Shown: piece after piece, positions 24,663-33,401 of the stretch
Layout: each line of letters opens with the position of its first letter
How positions within the stretch are numbered: the first letter of the stretch is position 1
Source: Pseudomonas sp. Irchel s3f7
Lineage (GTDB): Bacteria > Pseudomonadota > Gammaproteobacteria > Pseudomonadales > Pseudomonadaceae
Assembly: GCF_900187615.1 (NCBI RefSeq)
Contig: NZ_FYDO01000006.1
Span: forward strand, 62,001 to 126,000
Length of the DNA: 64,000 nt
Direction of reading: 5' to 3'
Position numbers and translations under genes: made by a program
Notes under the pieces: model-generated
Told to the model about the DNA's origin: nothing
The model's database searches: none
Seen by the model: only the letters and a program-made list of their open reading frames with translations

Positions 24663-26000
24663 ATGATTCCTTCCCAAAGCTCACGCATGGCTCCGGCCAT
24701 GAGCGTCACTGCCGGCGGTATCGGCGACAAAATCCGCGGCGCCATGGCGGTTGGCAAAACCCGTTGGGGCATGCTGGCACTGGTGTTTTTCGCCACCACC
24801 CTGAACTACATAGACCGCGCCGCCCTGGGCGTGATGCAGCCGATCCTGGCCAAGGAAATGAGCTGGACGGCGATGGACTACGCCAACATCAACTTCTGGT
24901 TCCAGGTCGGTTATGCGATCGGTTTCGTGCTGCAAGGGCGCTTGATCGACCGGGTCGGCGTCAAGCGCGTGTTCTTCTGCGCCGTGCTGCTCTGGAGCCT
25001 GGCGACCGGCGCACACGGCCTCGCCACTTCGGCGGTCGGCTTTATGGTTTGCCGTTTCATCCTCGGCCTGACGGAAGCGGCGAACTACCCGGCCTGCGTG
25101 AAGACCACGCGCCTGTGGTTCCCGGCCGGCGAGCGCGCCGTAGCGACCGGTATCTTCAACGCCGGCACCAACGTCGGGGCAATGTTCACCCCCATGCTGT
25201 TGCCGCTGATCCTGCATGTGTGGGGCTGGCAAGCCGCGTTCATGTGCATGTCGGCACTGGGCGGGATCTGGTTGCTGTTCTGGGGCCTGAAATACTTCAA
25301 CCCGGAAGATCATCCGAGCGTGAATCAATCTGAGCTCGACTACATCCAGAACGAAGTCGAACCGGAACAAACCCGCGTACCGTTCTCGAAAATCCTGCGC
25401 ATGCGCGGCACCTGGGCCTTCGCCCTCGCCTACTCGATGACCGCGCCGGTTTTCTGGTTCTACCTGTACTGGCTGCCACCGTTCCTCAATCAGCAATACA
25501 ACCTGGGCATCAACGTGACCCAGATGGGTATCCCGCTGATCATCATTTACCTCACTGCCGACTTCGGCAGCGTCGGCGGCGGCATCCTTTCCTCGTTCCT
25601 GATCGGGCGCGGAGTCAACCCGATCAAGGCGCGGCTGATGTCGATGTTCCTGTTCGCCTGCTGCATCATCGGCGTGATCATGGCGGCCGGTTCCAGCAAC
25701 CTGTGGGTCGCGGTAGCCGCCATCTCCCTGGCCATCGGTGCGCATCAAGCCTGGACCGCGAACATCTGGAGCCTGGTCATGGACTACACGCCCAAGCACA
25801 TGATGAGTACGGTGTTCGGTTTCGGCGGGATGTGTGCGGCGATTGGTGGGATGTTCATGACTCAGTTGGTCGGCCATATCCTGACCGTCACCAATAACAA
25901 CTACACCGTGCTGTTCACCATGATTCCGGCGATGTACTTCATTGCGCTGACCTGGATGTACTTCATGGCGCCGCGCAAGATTCCGACCATCACCGACTGA
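24663..26000 (+). CDS. MFS transporter, probable quinate/shikimate importer
   Basis: A 445-residue major-facilitator protein of the anion:cation symporter type (12 helices). The signature is LNYIDRAALGVMQPILAKEM near residue 43, with TEAANYPACVKTTRLWFPAGERA and GIFNAGTNVGAMFTP in the first half. It is divergent from quiC and shares its promoter region, so it most likely imports quinate, shikimate or a related hydroaromatic acid. The ATG at 24663 is preferred to the upstream GTG at 24654; an internal ATG also exists at MAPAMSV. Confidence 0.88.
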   Translation: MIPSQSSRMAPAMSVTAGGIGDKIRGAMAVGKTRWGMLALVFFATTLNYIDRAALGVMQPILAKEMSWTAMDYANINFWFQVGYAIGFVLQGRLIDRVGVKRVFFCAVLLWSLATGAHGLATSAVGFMVCRFILGLTEAANYPACVKTTRLWFPAGERAVATGIFNAGTNVGAMFTPMLLPLILHVWGWQAAFMCMSALGGIWLLFWGLKYFNPEDHPSVNQSELDYIQNEVEPEQTRVPFSKILRMRGTWAFALAYSMTAPVFWFYLYWLPPFLNQQYNLGINVTQMGIPLIIIYLTADFGSVGGGILSSFLIGRGVNPIKARLMSMFLFACCIIGVIMAAGSSNLWVAVAAISLAIGAHQAWTANIWSLVMDYTPKHMMSTVFGFGGMCAAIGGMFMTQLVGHILTVTNNNYTVLFTMIPAMYFIALTWMYFMAPRKIPTITD

Positions 26001-26020
26001 CGTTCGGCGCATTACCCCCT

Positions 26021-26118
26021 GTAGGAGCGAGCATGCTCGCGAAAAACCGAGCGCGATGCGGGTATCCAGACAACCCGCGTCATCGTTAACGAACATCGCG
26101 AGCAGGCTCGCTCCTACA
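26021..26118. repeat. REP-type inverted repeat
   Basis: GTAGGAGCGAGCATGCTCGCG and its partner CGCGAGCAGGCTCGCTCCTAC flank about 55 bases. The arm differs from the TTGCTGGCGA type by a GCTCGCG core, defining a second sequence group. It lies between convergent transporter genes. Confidence 0.85.
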
Positions 26119-26138
26119 GGTCGTTTCTTTTTGGGCTT

Positions 26139-27023
26139 TTACCGGCGGCTTTGCTGCCACGCCGCCGCCAACCCACTACAGCAAATCACGGCGATACCGA
26201 TCACGGTGGTCAAGGTCGGCGTGTGGGAAAACAGCAGCCAGCCCAGCAGGCCGGCAAAGATGATCTGGCAATAGCTGAACGGCGCCAGCAGCGCCGGTGC
26301 CGCGAGACGGAACGCCTGGGTCAAAAACAGATGGGCCGTCATCCCGCAGGCGCCCAGCGCCAACATCATCGCGCCATGCTCCAGGTTCGGCGTCTGCCAG
26401 AAGAACGGCACCAGCGCACTCATCACCAGCGTGTTGCACAAGCCTGCAAAGAAGTTGCTGGTGGTCGGGCTGTCGATCTCGCTGAGCTTGCGCGTCAGCA
26501 GTTGATAGAAGCAGAAAAACAACGCCGAGCAGAATGGCAGCAACACCGCCGGGGTAAACAAATCCCCCCCCGGGTGCACAATGATCAGCACCCCGCCAAA
26601 CCCGAAAATCACCGCCAGCCACTGCCCCCGCGTCACTCGTTCGCCCAATAGCGGCACCGACAGCGCGGTAACGAGCACCGGCGCGAGAAAGTTGACCGAG
26701 GTGGCTTCGGCCAGCGGTATGTACATCAACCCCGTGGTAAAAAACAGGCTGGTGCCCAACAGGCACAATGCGCGAATCAGCTGAAGCCACGGCCGTTTGG
26801 TGCGCAGCACCCGCAGCCCGGATTGCGGCAGGAAAATCCCGGCCATCAGCAATGTGTGCACCACGTAACGCGCCCACACCACCATGACGATTGGATAGAA
26901 CCCAGAGAGGTATTTGGAAAAAGCGTCGTGAGTGGAAAACAGGAAGGTGGCGACAACGATCAACAGGATCCCTTTGAAGGGCTGATTGACGCCGGAAAGC
27001 GGGGTGCTGTTAAGCGACGTCAA
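26139..27023 (-). CDS. EamA/DMT-superfamily transporter
   Basis: A 294-residue inner-membrane protein with ten predicted helices and two EamA repeats (first about 14-145, second about 155-285). The substrate is unknown. It shares promoter-region sequence motifs with the IclR gene immediately upstream on the same strand, which makes the IclR protein its likely regulator. ATG at 27023; an AAAGGA lies upstream. Confidence 0.85.
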   Translation of the reverse strand: MTSLNSTPLSGVNQPFKGILLIVVATFLFSTHDAFSKYLSGFYPIVMVVWARYVVHTLLMAGIFLPQSGLRVLRTKRPWLQLIRALCLLGTSLFFTTGLMYIPLAEATSVNFLAPVLVTALSVPLLGERVTRGQWLAVIFGFGGVLIIVHPGGDLFTPAVLLPFCSALFFCFYQLLTRKLSEIDSPTTSNFFAGLCNTLVMSALVPFFWQTPNLEHGAMMLALGACGMTAHLFLTQAFRLAAPALLAPFSYCQIIFAGLLGWLLFSHTPTLTTVIGIAVICCSGLAAAWQQSRR

Positions 27024-27062
27024 GACGAAGTCCTTTTAAAGTTGATGCGCGATTCGAACAAT

Positions 27063-27078
27063 CTAGAACCTGGTTCCA
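27063..27078. promoter_or_regulatory. Candidate IclR operator upstream of the EamA gene
   Basis: TCTAGAACCTGGTTCCA contains the near-palindrome GAACCTGGTTC. The 9-mer CTGGTTCCA and the 7-mer TCTAGAA also occur in front of the iclR gene. The site lies 40-55 bases before the EamA start codon. Binding is inferred from the repeat and the neighbouring regulator. Confidence 0.45.
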
Positions 27079-27149
27079 CTTTTTCACACAGGGAAAGCGA
27101 AATAACGGGCGAACACCGCACGCTTCATAGTGAAGCAGATGACACGCGC

Positions 27150-27926
27150 TCAAATAAACAACTCAGACGCCTGGCTCGCCTCCGACAACTCCTCAGTGTA
27201 TTTCAGCAACGTGGGTGCCAGTTCATGCAATAGCGCACCAGGCAATCGTGCACTCGGCCCCGCCACACTGAGCACGCCGATCACACGGTTATCCAGCGGG
27301 TGGCGTATCACCGCCGCAATCGCCGATGTGCCCACTGCCGAACTTTCTTCGACCCAGGCATAACCCTGCTCCCGAGCCAGACGCAAACGTTCCAGCAATT
27401 CAATGTTCGAGCGTGGCGCATTCGGCCCGATGTCGTAAGGCAATTCTTGTGCTTGCTGCTCCACCCGCGACAATGCCTCGGCATCACTCATGCTGGCCAG
27501 CCACGCGTGCCCGGAAGCGGTGTAGAACAACGGCGCGTCGCGTCCCATGTCCGGGTCGTAACGCAGGCCCGAGCGGGCGCCTTGGGATTTGGCGATCCAG
27601 ACTTGTCGCTCGCCCTGGATGACGCCCAGTCGAACCAGTTCACCGGTTTCCCGGGCCAAACGATCGAGCACCGGCTGAACGATATCCGCGCCGCTGACCG
27701 ACAAATAACGAAACCCCATGGCGACCAGTCTGGTCGACAGGTGATAGCGCAGGTTTTCCGGATTTTGCCGTACGTAGCCCAAACGGATCAGCTCGGCGAG
27801 CAGACGATGAGTCGCACTTTTGGGGATATCCAGTTGCTCGGCCAACGTCTGCATCGGCAGCCCCTGAGGCTCCCCCGTGAGACTTTCCAACACGCTGAAG
27901 ACACGCTCGATCTGACTGCCAGCCAT
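27150..27926 (-). CDS. IclR-family transcriptional regulator
   Basis: A 258-residue regulator with an N-terminal winged helix (QIERVFSVLESL, then IPKSATHRLLAELIRLGYV, about residues 5-60) and the C-terminal IclR effector domain (FYTASGHAWLAS, then AVIRHPLDNRVIGVLSVAGPSARL). The ATG at 27926 is used, with a TTG four codons earlier as alternative. It is followed by an EamA transporter on the same strand. Its ligand is not evident. Confidence 0.92.
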   Translation of the reverse strand: MAGSQIERVFSVLESLTGEPQGLPMQTLAEQLDIPKSATHRLLAELIRLGYVRQNPENLRYHLSTRLVAMGFRYLSVSGADIVQPVLDRLARETGELVRLGVIQGERQVWIAKSQGARSGLRYDPDMGRDAPLFYTASGHAWLASMSDAEALSRVEQQAQELPYDIGPNAPRSNIELLERLRLAREQGYAWVEESSAVGTSAIAAVIRHPLDNRVIGVLSVAGPSARLPGALLHELAPTLLKYTEELSEASQASELFI

Positions 27927-27955
27927 GGGACGTTCCAAAACGAAATTTTGCTGAT

Positions 27956-27994
27956 TCTAGAAGATAAGACCAATGAAGCGAAATCTGGAACCAG
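27956..27994. promoter_or_regulatory. Candidate IclR autoregulatory site
   Basis: TCTAGAA at 27956-27962 and TGGAACCAG at 27986-27994 (the reverse complement of CTGGTTCCA) lie 30-70 bases upstream of the iclR start. Both strings recur upstream of the EamA gene. CTGGAACCAG is itself close to palindromic. Confidence 0.4.
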
Positions 27995-28081
27995 AAGCAC
28001 AACGAGCAGTCTGACGACCGGACTGGCGCCGGTCCTACTCAACAGCAACACTCATCGCACGGACAACCAGAGGATTTCTAC

Positions 28082-28975
28082 ATGCTATGGAAAAAAGGCC
28101 GACGCAGCGACAACGTGGTCGATGCCCGCGGTGATGATGTCGGCGGTGGCGGTGGCGGCATGCGTTTTGGTGGCGGCAAGGGTTTGAGCCTGACGGCGAT
28201 CCTCCTGATCGTCGGCATCGGCTGGATCACCGGCCAGGACCCGCTGCAAATCCTCGGGCAGTTGACCGGACAAATGGATCAGCAATCGGCACCGGCGACC
28301 AACCCGAGTCGTCAGGCACCACCGGCCAACGATCAAGGGGCTGAGTTCGTACGCTCGATCCTCGGCGATACCGAAGACACCTGGGGCCAGATCTTCCAGC
28401 AGGCCGGTCGTCAATATAAGGAGCCGACGCTGGTGCTGTTCAGCAACCGCGTCAATTCGGCCTGTGGCCTGGCCACCTCCGCAACCGGCCCGTTCTACTG
28501 CCCTGCGGACCAGAAGGTTTACCTGGACATGGCGTTCTTTGAGGAGATGTCCCGACGATTTTCTGCCGCTGGCGATTTCGCCCAGGCCTACGTGATCGCT
28601 CACGAAGTCGGACACCATGTGCAGACCTTGCTCGGCGTCTCCGCGAAAATTCAGGCAGCACGTCAACAGGGTCGGCAGATGGAAGGTGACGGCGGCTTGC
28701 TGGTCCGCCAGGAGCTGCAAGCCGATTGCCTGGCCGGGGTCTGGGCCAACAACGCACAAAAACGCCTGAACTGGCTGGAACCGGGCGATATCGAAGAAGC
28801 ACTGAATGCAGCGAACGCCATTGGTGACGATCGTTTGCAGCAACAAGGTCAGGGCCGTGTGGTGCCGGACTCGTTCACCCACGGTACGTCGGCGCAACGA
28901 ATGCGCTGGTTCAAAACCGGTTTCGCCCAGGGCCAGGTGGGCCAGTGCGATACCTTTGCGGCGAAAAATCTGTAA
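28082..28975 (+). CDS. ypfJ: YpfJ-like zinc metallopeptidase (neutral zinc metallopeptidase family)
   Basis: A 297-residue membrane-anchored metalloprotease-like protein. A basic, glycine-rich N-terminus is followed by one membrane helix (residues about 35-52). The catalytic HEVGHH (HExxH) lies near 181 in VIAHEVGHHVQ, with the downstream ELQADCLAG as the third ligand region. The family (UPF0229-independent YpfJ/zinc metallopeptidase) is of unknown substrate. The next gene starts immediately at its stop codon, indicating cotranscription. Confidence 0.9.
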   Translation: MLWKKGRRSDNVVDARGDDVGGGGGGMRFGGGKGLSLTAILLIVGIGWITGQDPLQILGQLTGQMDQQSAPATNPSRQAPPANDQGAEFVRSILGDTEDTWGQIFQQAGRQYKEPTLVLFSNRVNSACGLATSATGPFYCPADQKVYLDMAFFEEMSRRFSAAGDFAQAYVIAHEVGHHVQTLLGVSAKIQAARQQGRQMEGDGGLLVRQELQADCLAGVWANNAQKRLNWLEPGDIEEALNAANAIGDDRLQQQGQGRVVPDSFTHGTSAQRMRWFKTGFAQGQVGQCDTFAAKNL

Positions 28976-29932
28976 ATGAAGAAGTGGTTGTTGTTTTTGC
29001 TGTTCACTTGCACAACGTCCCAGGCCACCGAGCATGGGGTCAAGGAAGTCAGTCCCGGACGCCTGCTCTTGAGATCCGGCGAAATAGCGGTGGGCATCAG
29101 CCCCGCGCCGGAAAAAATCGAGCGGGTGCTGATCATCCTCCACGGTCGCTCGCGCAACGCGCAAACCTATCTGCAGACGGGTGAACGCGCGGTCGAGCTG
29201 GCCGGGCAAAGCGCAACGACCCTGGTGATCGCCCCGCAGTTTCTCAACGAAACCGACGTCGCGCTGCAACCGGTGGCGGACACCGTTTTACGCTGGCAAG
29301 GCAACGAGTGGATGGCCGGCGGCGAATCCACGGCGCCGTTTCGCATGAGCGCCTACCAGGCGCTGGACGACATCATCGCCCGCCTGGGTGACCGCCAGCA
29401 GTTTGCGGATGTGAAGCAGATTGTGGTTGCCGGGCATTCCGGCGGCGCGCAGGTGGTTCAGCGCTATGCACTGCTTGGCCACGCTCAGCCAGCCCTCGAA
29501 GCGGCGGGTGTGAAGGTGCGATATGTGATTGCCAACCCGTCGTCTTACGCCTATTTCGATGAGCGTCGGCCGGTGGCGTTCAGCCACGCCGGTTGCCCGC
29601 AGTTCAATCGCTGGAAATATGGATTGGCTGATTTACCCGCGTACGGCGAAGGACAATCGCCCGCGCAGTTGCAGGAAAAGTACCTCAAGCGTGACATCGT
29701 TTACCTGTTGGGCCAGCAGGACACCGACCCGAATCATCCGGCGCTGGATAAAAGCTGTGAGGCCAAGGCTCAAGGGCCGTATCGGTTGGCGCGGGGGCGG
29801 TTCTATTTTGATTATCTGAAGCGGTTGCAACCCAAAGGACTGCATCAGCAACTGATAGAAGTGCCCGGGGTCGGGCATGACGGCGACGGGATGTTTACAT
29901 CGCCGCAGGGGCAGAAGGCGTTGTTTGATTAA
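28976..29932 (+). CDS. Exported alpha/beta-hydrolase (esterase-like)
   Basis: A 318-residue protein with a signal peptide (MKKWLLFLLFTCTTSQA). The hydrolase fold shows LIILHGRSRNAQTY (oxyanion region), the nucleophile elbow GHSGGA at about residue 150 and a C-terminal GVGHDGDGMF that supplies the histidine. It starts on the base after the ypfJ stop. The substrate cannot be told from sequence; it is not a typical lipase. Confidence 0.8.
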   Translation: MKKWLLFLLFTCTTSQATEHGVKEVSPGRLLLRSGEIAVGISPAPEKIERVLIILHGRSRNAQTYLQTGERAVELAGQSATTLVIAPQFLNETDVALQPVADTVLRWQGNEWMAGGESTAPFRMSAYQALDDIIARLGDRQQFADVKQIVVAGHSGGAQVVQRYALLGHAQPALEAAGVKVRYVIANPSSYAYFDERRPVAFSHAGCPQFNRWKYGLADLPAYGEGQSPAQLQEKYLKRDIVYLLGQQDTDPNHPALDKSCEAKAQGPYRLARGRFYFDYLKRLQPKGLHQQLIEVPGVGHDGDGMFTSPQGQKALFD

Positions 29933-29935
29933 AAA

Positions 29936-29972
29936 ATCGCAGCCTTCAGTAGGCGCTACCGAAGGCTGCGAT
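29936..29972 (+). terminator. Terminator-like inverted repeat after the hydrolase gene
   Basis: ATCGCAGCCTTC pairs perfectly with GAAGGCTGCGAT across 13 bases, preceded by A6 and followed by CTTTTG. It lies between convergent genes and can end both transcripts. The arm is another known Pseudomonas intergenic repeat type. Confidence 0.8.
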
Positions 29973-29989
29973 CTTTTGATGCAGAGAAA

Positions 29990-30583
29990 TCAAGCGCAAA
30001 GCATCTGCCGCAACGCCACACAATCCGCCGCATGCCAATCGGTCAAATCCGGCCACGGATTGTCCGGCAGATTCACCAGTACCGTCCGCGTACCCGCTGC
30101 GCGGCCGCAATCCAGGTCAAACCGGTAGTCACCGACCATCACCATCTCGCTCGTCGGCACGTTCCACGCGTCGGCCAGTTTCAGCAAACCGCCGGGATGT
30201 GGCTTCGGTGGCGCTTCATCGCGACCCAGTACATCGTCCACCGCAAAGCAGTCGGCCAGACCGATAGCTTCCAGCGTGACGTGCGCCAGCTCGCGGGCGT
30301 TGCGCGTGAGGATGCCCAGGCGATAACCGCGACCCGCCAGTTCACGCACCAGTTCCACGGCACCCGGCGCGGGTTTCGAACCCAGCGCCAGGTCTCGTTC
30401 GTGCTCCAGCAACCAAGCGTGTTTGGCCGCCGCTTCATCCGCCGGTAACGCGGCGAGATGGGTCAGGATGTCGTCCTCGGCCGGAATCGCCAACGCCACA
30501 CGAATCGCCGCGAAGTCATGCACCGCCACGGTCAGGGTGCCGTCCATGTCGAACACCCAATGACGCACGTCGGCCAGGCTCAT
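29990..30583 (-). CDS. HAD-superfamily hydrolase (phosphatase-like)
   Basis: A 197-residue HAD subfamily IA protein. Motif I is FDMDGTL (about 12-18), motif II is LTRNA, motif III is the Lys in PPKPHPGG and motif IV is GDYRFDL. All catalytic residues are present; this cap type acts on small phosphorylated substrates. Its ATG at 30583 overlaps the tesB stop (ATGA), so it is translated with tesB. Confidence 0.9.
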   Translation of the reverse strand: MSLADVRHWVFDMDGTLTVAVHDFAAIRVALAIPAEDDILTHLAALPADEAAAKHAWLLEHERDLALGSKPAPGAVELVRELAGRGYRLGILTRNARELAHVTLEAIGLADCFAVDDVLGRDEAPPKPHPGGLLKLADAWNVPTSEMVMVGDYRFDLDCGRAAGTRTVLVNLPDNPWPDLTDWHAADCVALRQMLCA

Positions 30584-31449
30584 GCCCAATCCTTGCGATG
30601 ACGGATCAGCCCTTCCTGGGTCACCGACGCCACCAGTTGCCCGGCACGGTTAAACACGCTGCCACGGTTGAAGCCCCGCGAGTTGCCGGCCCAAGGGCTG
30701 TCCATCGCGTAGAGCAACCAGTCGTCCGCGCGCAAATCCTGGTGGAACCACAGCGCGTGGTCGAGGCTGGCGACCTGCATATCCTTGTGCCAGACCGTTT
30801 TGCCGTGAGGTTGCATGGAAGTCACCAGCAGGCCGAAGTCCGAGGCATAGGCCAGCAGATATTTGTGCAGTGCCGCGGAGTCGGCCAAGGCGCCGTCGGC
30901 GCGAAACCAGACGTACTTGACCGGGTCGGACGGCAGCGGGTTGTAGGGATCTTTTTCGGTCACCGGGCGGAACTCGATCGGCTTGGGGCACAGCAGCTTT
31001 TCACGCATCGTCTCGGGGATCAGATGGGCGCGCTGCTGAGTGATTTCCAGCTCCGATGGCAAGTTTTCCGGGCCGACCACTTTCGGCATTTCAGTCTGGT
31101 GCTGGAAGCCTTCTTCGTCGTACTGGAACGACGCGCTGCACGTAAAGATCGGGTGGCCTTTCTGGATCGCCGTCACCCGGCGCGTGCTGAAACTGCCGCC
31201 ATCGCGCACCCGGTCAACCTGGTACACCACCGGCAAACCGGCGTCGCCCGGGCGCAGGAAGTAGCCGTGCATCGAATGCACATGGCGCGCCTCTTCAACG
31301 GTCTGACTGGCCGCCGACAGCGACTGGCCGAGCACCTGGCCGCCGAACAACTGGCGAAAACCCAGGTCCTGGCTGCGACCACGGAACAGGTTTTCTTCGA
31401 TCGGTTCCAGGGTCAACAGGTCGACCAGATCTTCCAACACTTGGCTCAT
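30580..31449 (-). CDS. tesB: Acyl-CoA thioesterase II
   Basis: A 289-residue double-hotdog thioesterase cleaving medium- and long-chain acyl-CoA. Typical segments are GGQVLGQSLSAA (about 36-47), VHSMHGYFLRPGD, and the C-terminal ASLDHALWFHQDLRADDWLLY that holds the catalytic Asp. Length matches E. coli TesB. It is coupled to the downstream HAD gene. Confidence 0.96.
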   Translation of the reverse strand: MSQVLEDLVDLLTLEPIEENLFRGRSQDLGFRQLFGGQVLGQSLSAASQTVEEARHVHSMHGYFLRPGDAGLPVVYQVDRVRDGGSFSTRRVTAIQKGHPIFTCSASFQYDEEGFQHQTEMPKVVGPENLPSELEITQQRAHLIPETMREKLLCPKPIEFRPVTEKDPYNPLPSDPVKYVWFRADGALADSAALHKYLLAYASDFGLLVTSMQPHGKTVWHKDMQVASLDHALWFHQDLRADDWLLYAMDSPWAGNSRGFNRGSVFNRAGQLVASVTQEGLIRHRKDWA

Positions 31450-31552
31450 TCAGACTCTCCTCACACAACACATTGCCGCGCAGTCTTGGCTGCGGCGGTC
31501 GATACAGTTTCCGGACCGGCCCATGGTGGCCATTGTAAACGTCCGTGCCGGC

Positions 31553-32122
31553 TTAGCCATGCAAGGTTTGCAGCCATTGTTCACGGCTGATGCGGTACAG
31601 CACGTGGTGACGCAAGGGATGATCCGCGGAGAGTTTCGGGTGGTTGAAGTCATCGGCCGGATCATGATGCATGCCGATCGCCTGCATGACTTTCTGCGAG
31701 GGCAGGTTGTTGTCAGCGGTGAACGACACGACTTCATTCACGCACAAGCGATCAAACCCGCAGCGCAGAGCGGTCCATGCCGCTTCACTGGCATAACCCA
31801 GCCCCCAATGTTCGCGGGCCAGGCGCCAGCCGATTTCGGTCGCTGGGGTAAACGGTGCGTCGAAACCGACCACGCCCAGCCCGGTAAAACCGATGAACTG
31901 GCCCGTGTCCTTGCGTTCCAGGGCCCAGAGACCGAAACCATGCTCGGCAAAATGACCACGGATTCGCCCGATCAATGATGCACTTTCCAGTCGGCTCAGA
32001 GGCTCCGGAAAGTAACGCATCACCTGCGGATCGGCACACATCGCCGCAAATTCCGGCAAATCCTCGTCTCGCCACTGGCGTAACAGCAGCCGAGCGCTTT
32101 CGAGTTCCAGTATTGGCTCCAT
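31553..32122 (-). CDS. GNAT-family N-acetyltransferase (RimJ-like)
   Basis: A 189-residue acetyltransferase of the Acetyltransf_3 (RimJ/RimL-like) type. Start-end signs: ESARLLLRQWRDEDLPEF at the N-terminus, then IGWRLAREHWGLGYASEAAWTAL, the acetyl-CoA pyrophosphate loop, and NLPSQKVMQAIGM. The ATG at 32122 has a GGGG-rich site upstream. The substrate is unknown. Confidence 0.88.
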   Translation of the reverse strand: MEPILELESARLLLRQWRDEDLPEFAAMCADPQVMRYFPEPLSRLESASLIGRIRGHFAEHGFGLWALERKDTGQFIGFTGLGVVGFDAPFTPATEIGWRLAREHWGLGYASEAAWTALRCGFDRLCVNEVVSFTADNNLPSQKVMQAIGMHHDPADDFNHPKLSADHPLRHHVLYRISREQWLQTLHG

Positions 32123-32201
32123 CGTTCCCCGCCCCTCCGTTTGCATGCTGCAAGTCTACAACGCTGGTAGGATCCGTCTCTCATTCCCGCACGAAATCAT
32201 C

Positions 32202-33122
32202 ATGCCGCTGCCGCTGATTTATCACGAAGAGTACAGTCCTGAATTCCCGGCGGATCACCGCTTTCCCATGGACAAATTTCGCCTGCTGCGCGATCACCTG
32301 ATAGACAGTGGTCTGACCCGCGACGCCGATTTGCTGCGCCCGCCGCTGTGCCCGGCAGAGATTCTCGCCCTCGCCCATGACCCTTCGTATATCGAACGCT
32401 ACATGAGTGGCGATTTGTCCCGCGAAGATCAGCGCCGCCTCGGCCTGCCGTGGAGCGAAGCGCTGGCGCGGCGAACGGTGCGGGCGGTCGGCGGTTCGAT
32501 ACTGGCGGCCGAACAGGCGCTGGAACATGGCCTGGCCTGTCACCTGGCGGGCGGCACCCACCATGCTCACTACGACTACCCGGCCGGGTTCTGCATCTTC
32601 AATGACCTGGCGGTGATCAGCCATTACCTGCTGCAAAGCGGTCGTGTGAACCGGGTACTGATCTTCGATTGCGATGTGCACCAAGGCGACGGGACTGCAC
32701 GAATTCTGCACAACACCCCGGAAGCGGTGACCGTTTCCCTGCACTGCGAGAAGAACTTTCCCGCACGCAAGGCCGAAAGTGACTGGGACATTCCACTGCC
32801 CAAGGGCATGGGCGATGCGGATTACCTGAAAGTGGTGGATGACGCGCTCAATTATCTGTTGCCGCTCTACCAACCGGACCTGGTGCTGTACGACGCAGGC
32901 GTCGATGTGCACAAAGACGACGCCCTGGGTTATCTGAAGCTGACAGACGAAGGCGTCGCCGCCCGGGATGAAAGCGTCATGCGTCATTGCCTGGGCCGGG
33001 ACATCCCGGTAGTCGGGGTGATCGGCGGCGGCTACAGCAAGGACCGCCTGGCGCTGGCTCGTCGGCACGGCATCCTCCATCACAGCGCGCAACGGGTCTG
33101 GGCGTCATCAGGTTGTCACTGA
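32202..33122 (+). CDS. Histone-deacetylase-family hydrolase
   Basis: A 306-residue class IV-like (HDAC11-type) bacterial deacetylase-family protein. The zinc and catalytic motifs are intact: AGGTHHAHYDYPAGFCIFNDLAV, DCDVHQGDGTA, YDAGVDVHKDDALG and GGGYSKD. Bacterial relatives deacetylate polyamines or small molecules; the exact substrate is unknown. The ATG at 32202 begins MPLPLIYHEEYSPEFP, the family start. It is divergent from the GNAT gene. Confidence 0.92.
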   Translation: MPLPLIYHEEYSPEFPADHRFPMDKFRLLRDHLIDSGLTRDADLLRPPLCPAEILALAHDPSYIERYMSGDLSREDQRRLGLPWSEALARRTVRAVGGSILAAEQALEHGLACHLAGGTHHAHYDYPAGFCIFNDLAVISHYLLQSGRVNRVLIFDCDVHQGDGTARILHNTPEAVTVSLHCEKNFPARKAESDWDIPLPKGMGDADYLKVVDDALNYLLPLYQPDLVLYDAGVDVHKDDALGYLKLTDEGVAARDESVMRHCLGRDIPVVGVIGGGYSKDRLALARRHGILHHSAQRVWASSGCH

Positions 33123-33256
33123 CGTGTGGATGCTTTACCCACAATGCCTGTGGAACTGCCTGTGGATAACCTGAGTGAAAGGGCCTACAGCCCTTGCTAC
33201 TTAAAGGCTACAGAACAGTGGTTGTTTTTTAACCAGCATTAGAAAACACCGCTCCC

Positions 33257-33350
33257 CCTGTGGGAGCGAGCGTGCTCGCGATGGCGTAGGCACATTCAAG
33301 GCATAACCTTCTGACAGACCGCTATCGCGAGCACGCTCGCTCCTACAGGG
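33257..33350. repeat. REP-type inverted repeat (GCTCGCG group)
   Basis: TGTGGGAGCGAGCGTGCTCGCGATGG on the left faces TATCGCGAGCACGCTCGCTCCTACA on the right, over about 45 bases. It lies between two genes reading the same way; the flavoprotein promoter must lie just after it. Confidence 0.85.
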
Positions 33351-33401
33351 TATCGGGCTGGTAGAATGCGCGACTTATCCAGCCAAACCGCAGCGCATTC
33401 C

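Noticed and set aside
24681..26096. A 471-codon minus-strand frame.
   Set aside because: Antisense shadow of the MFS transporter; no conserved motif.
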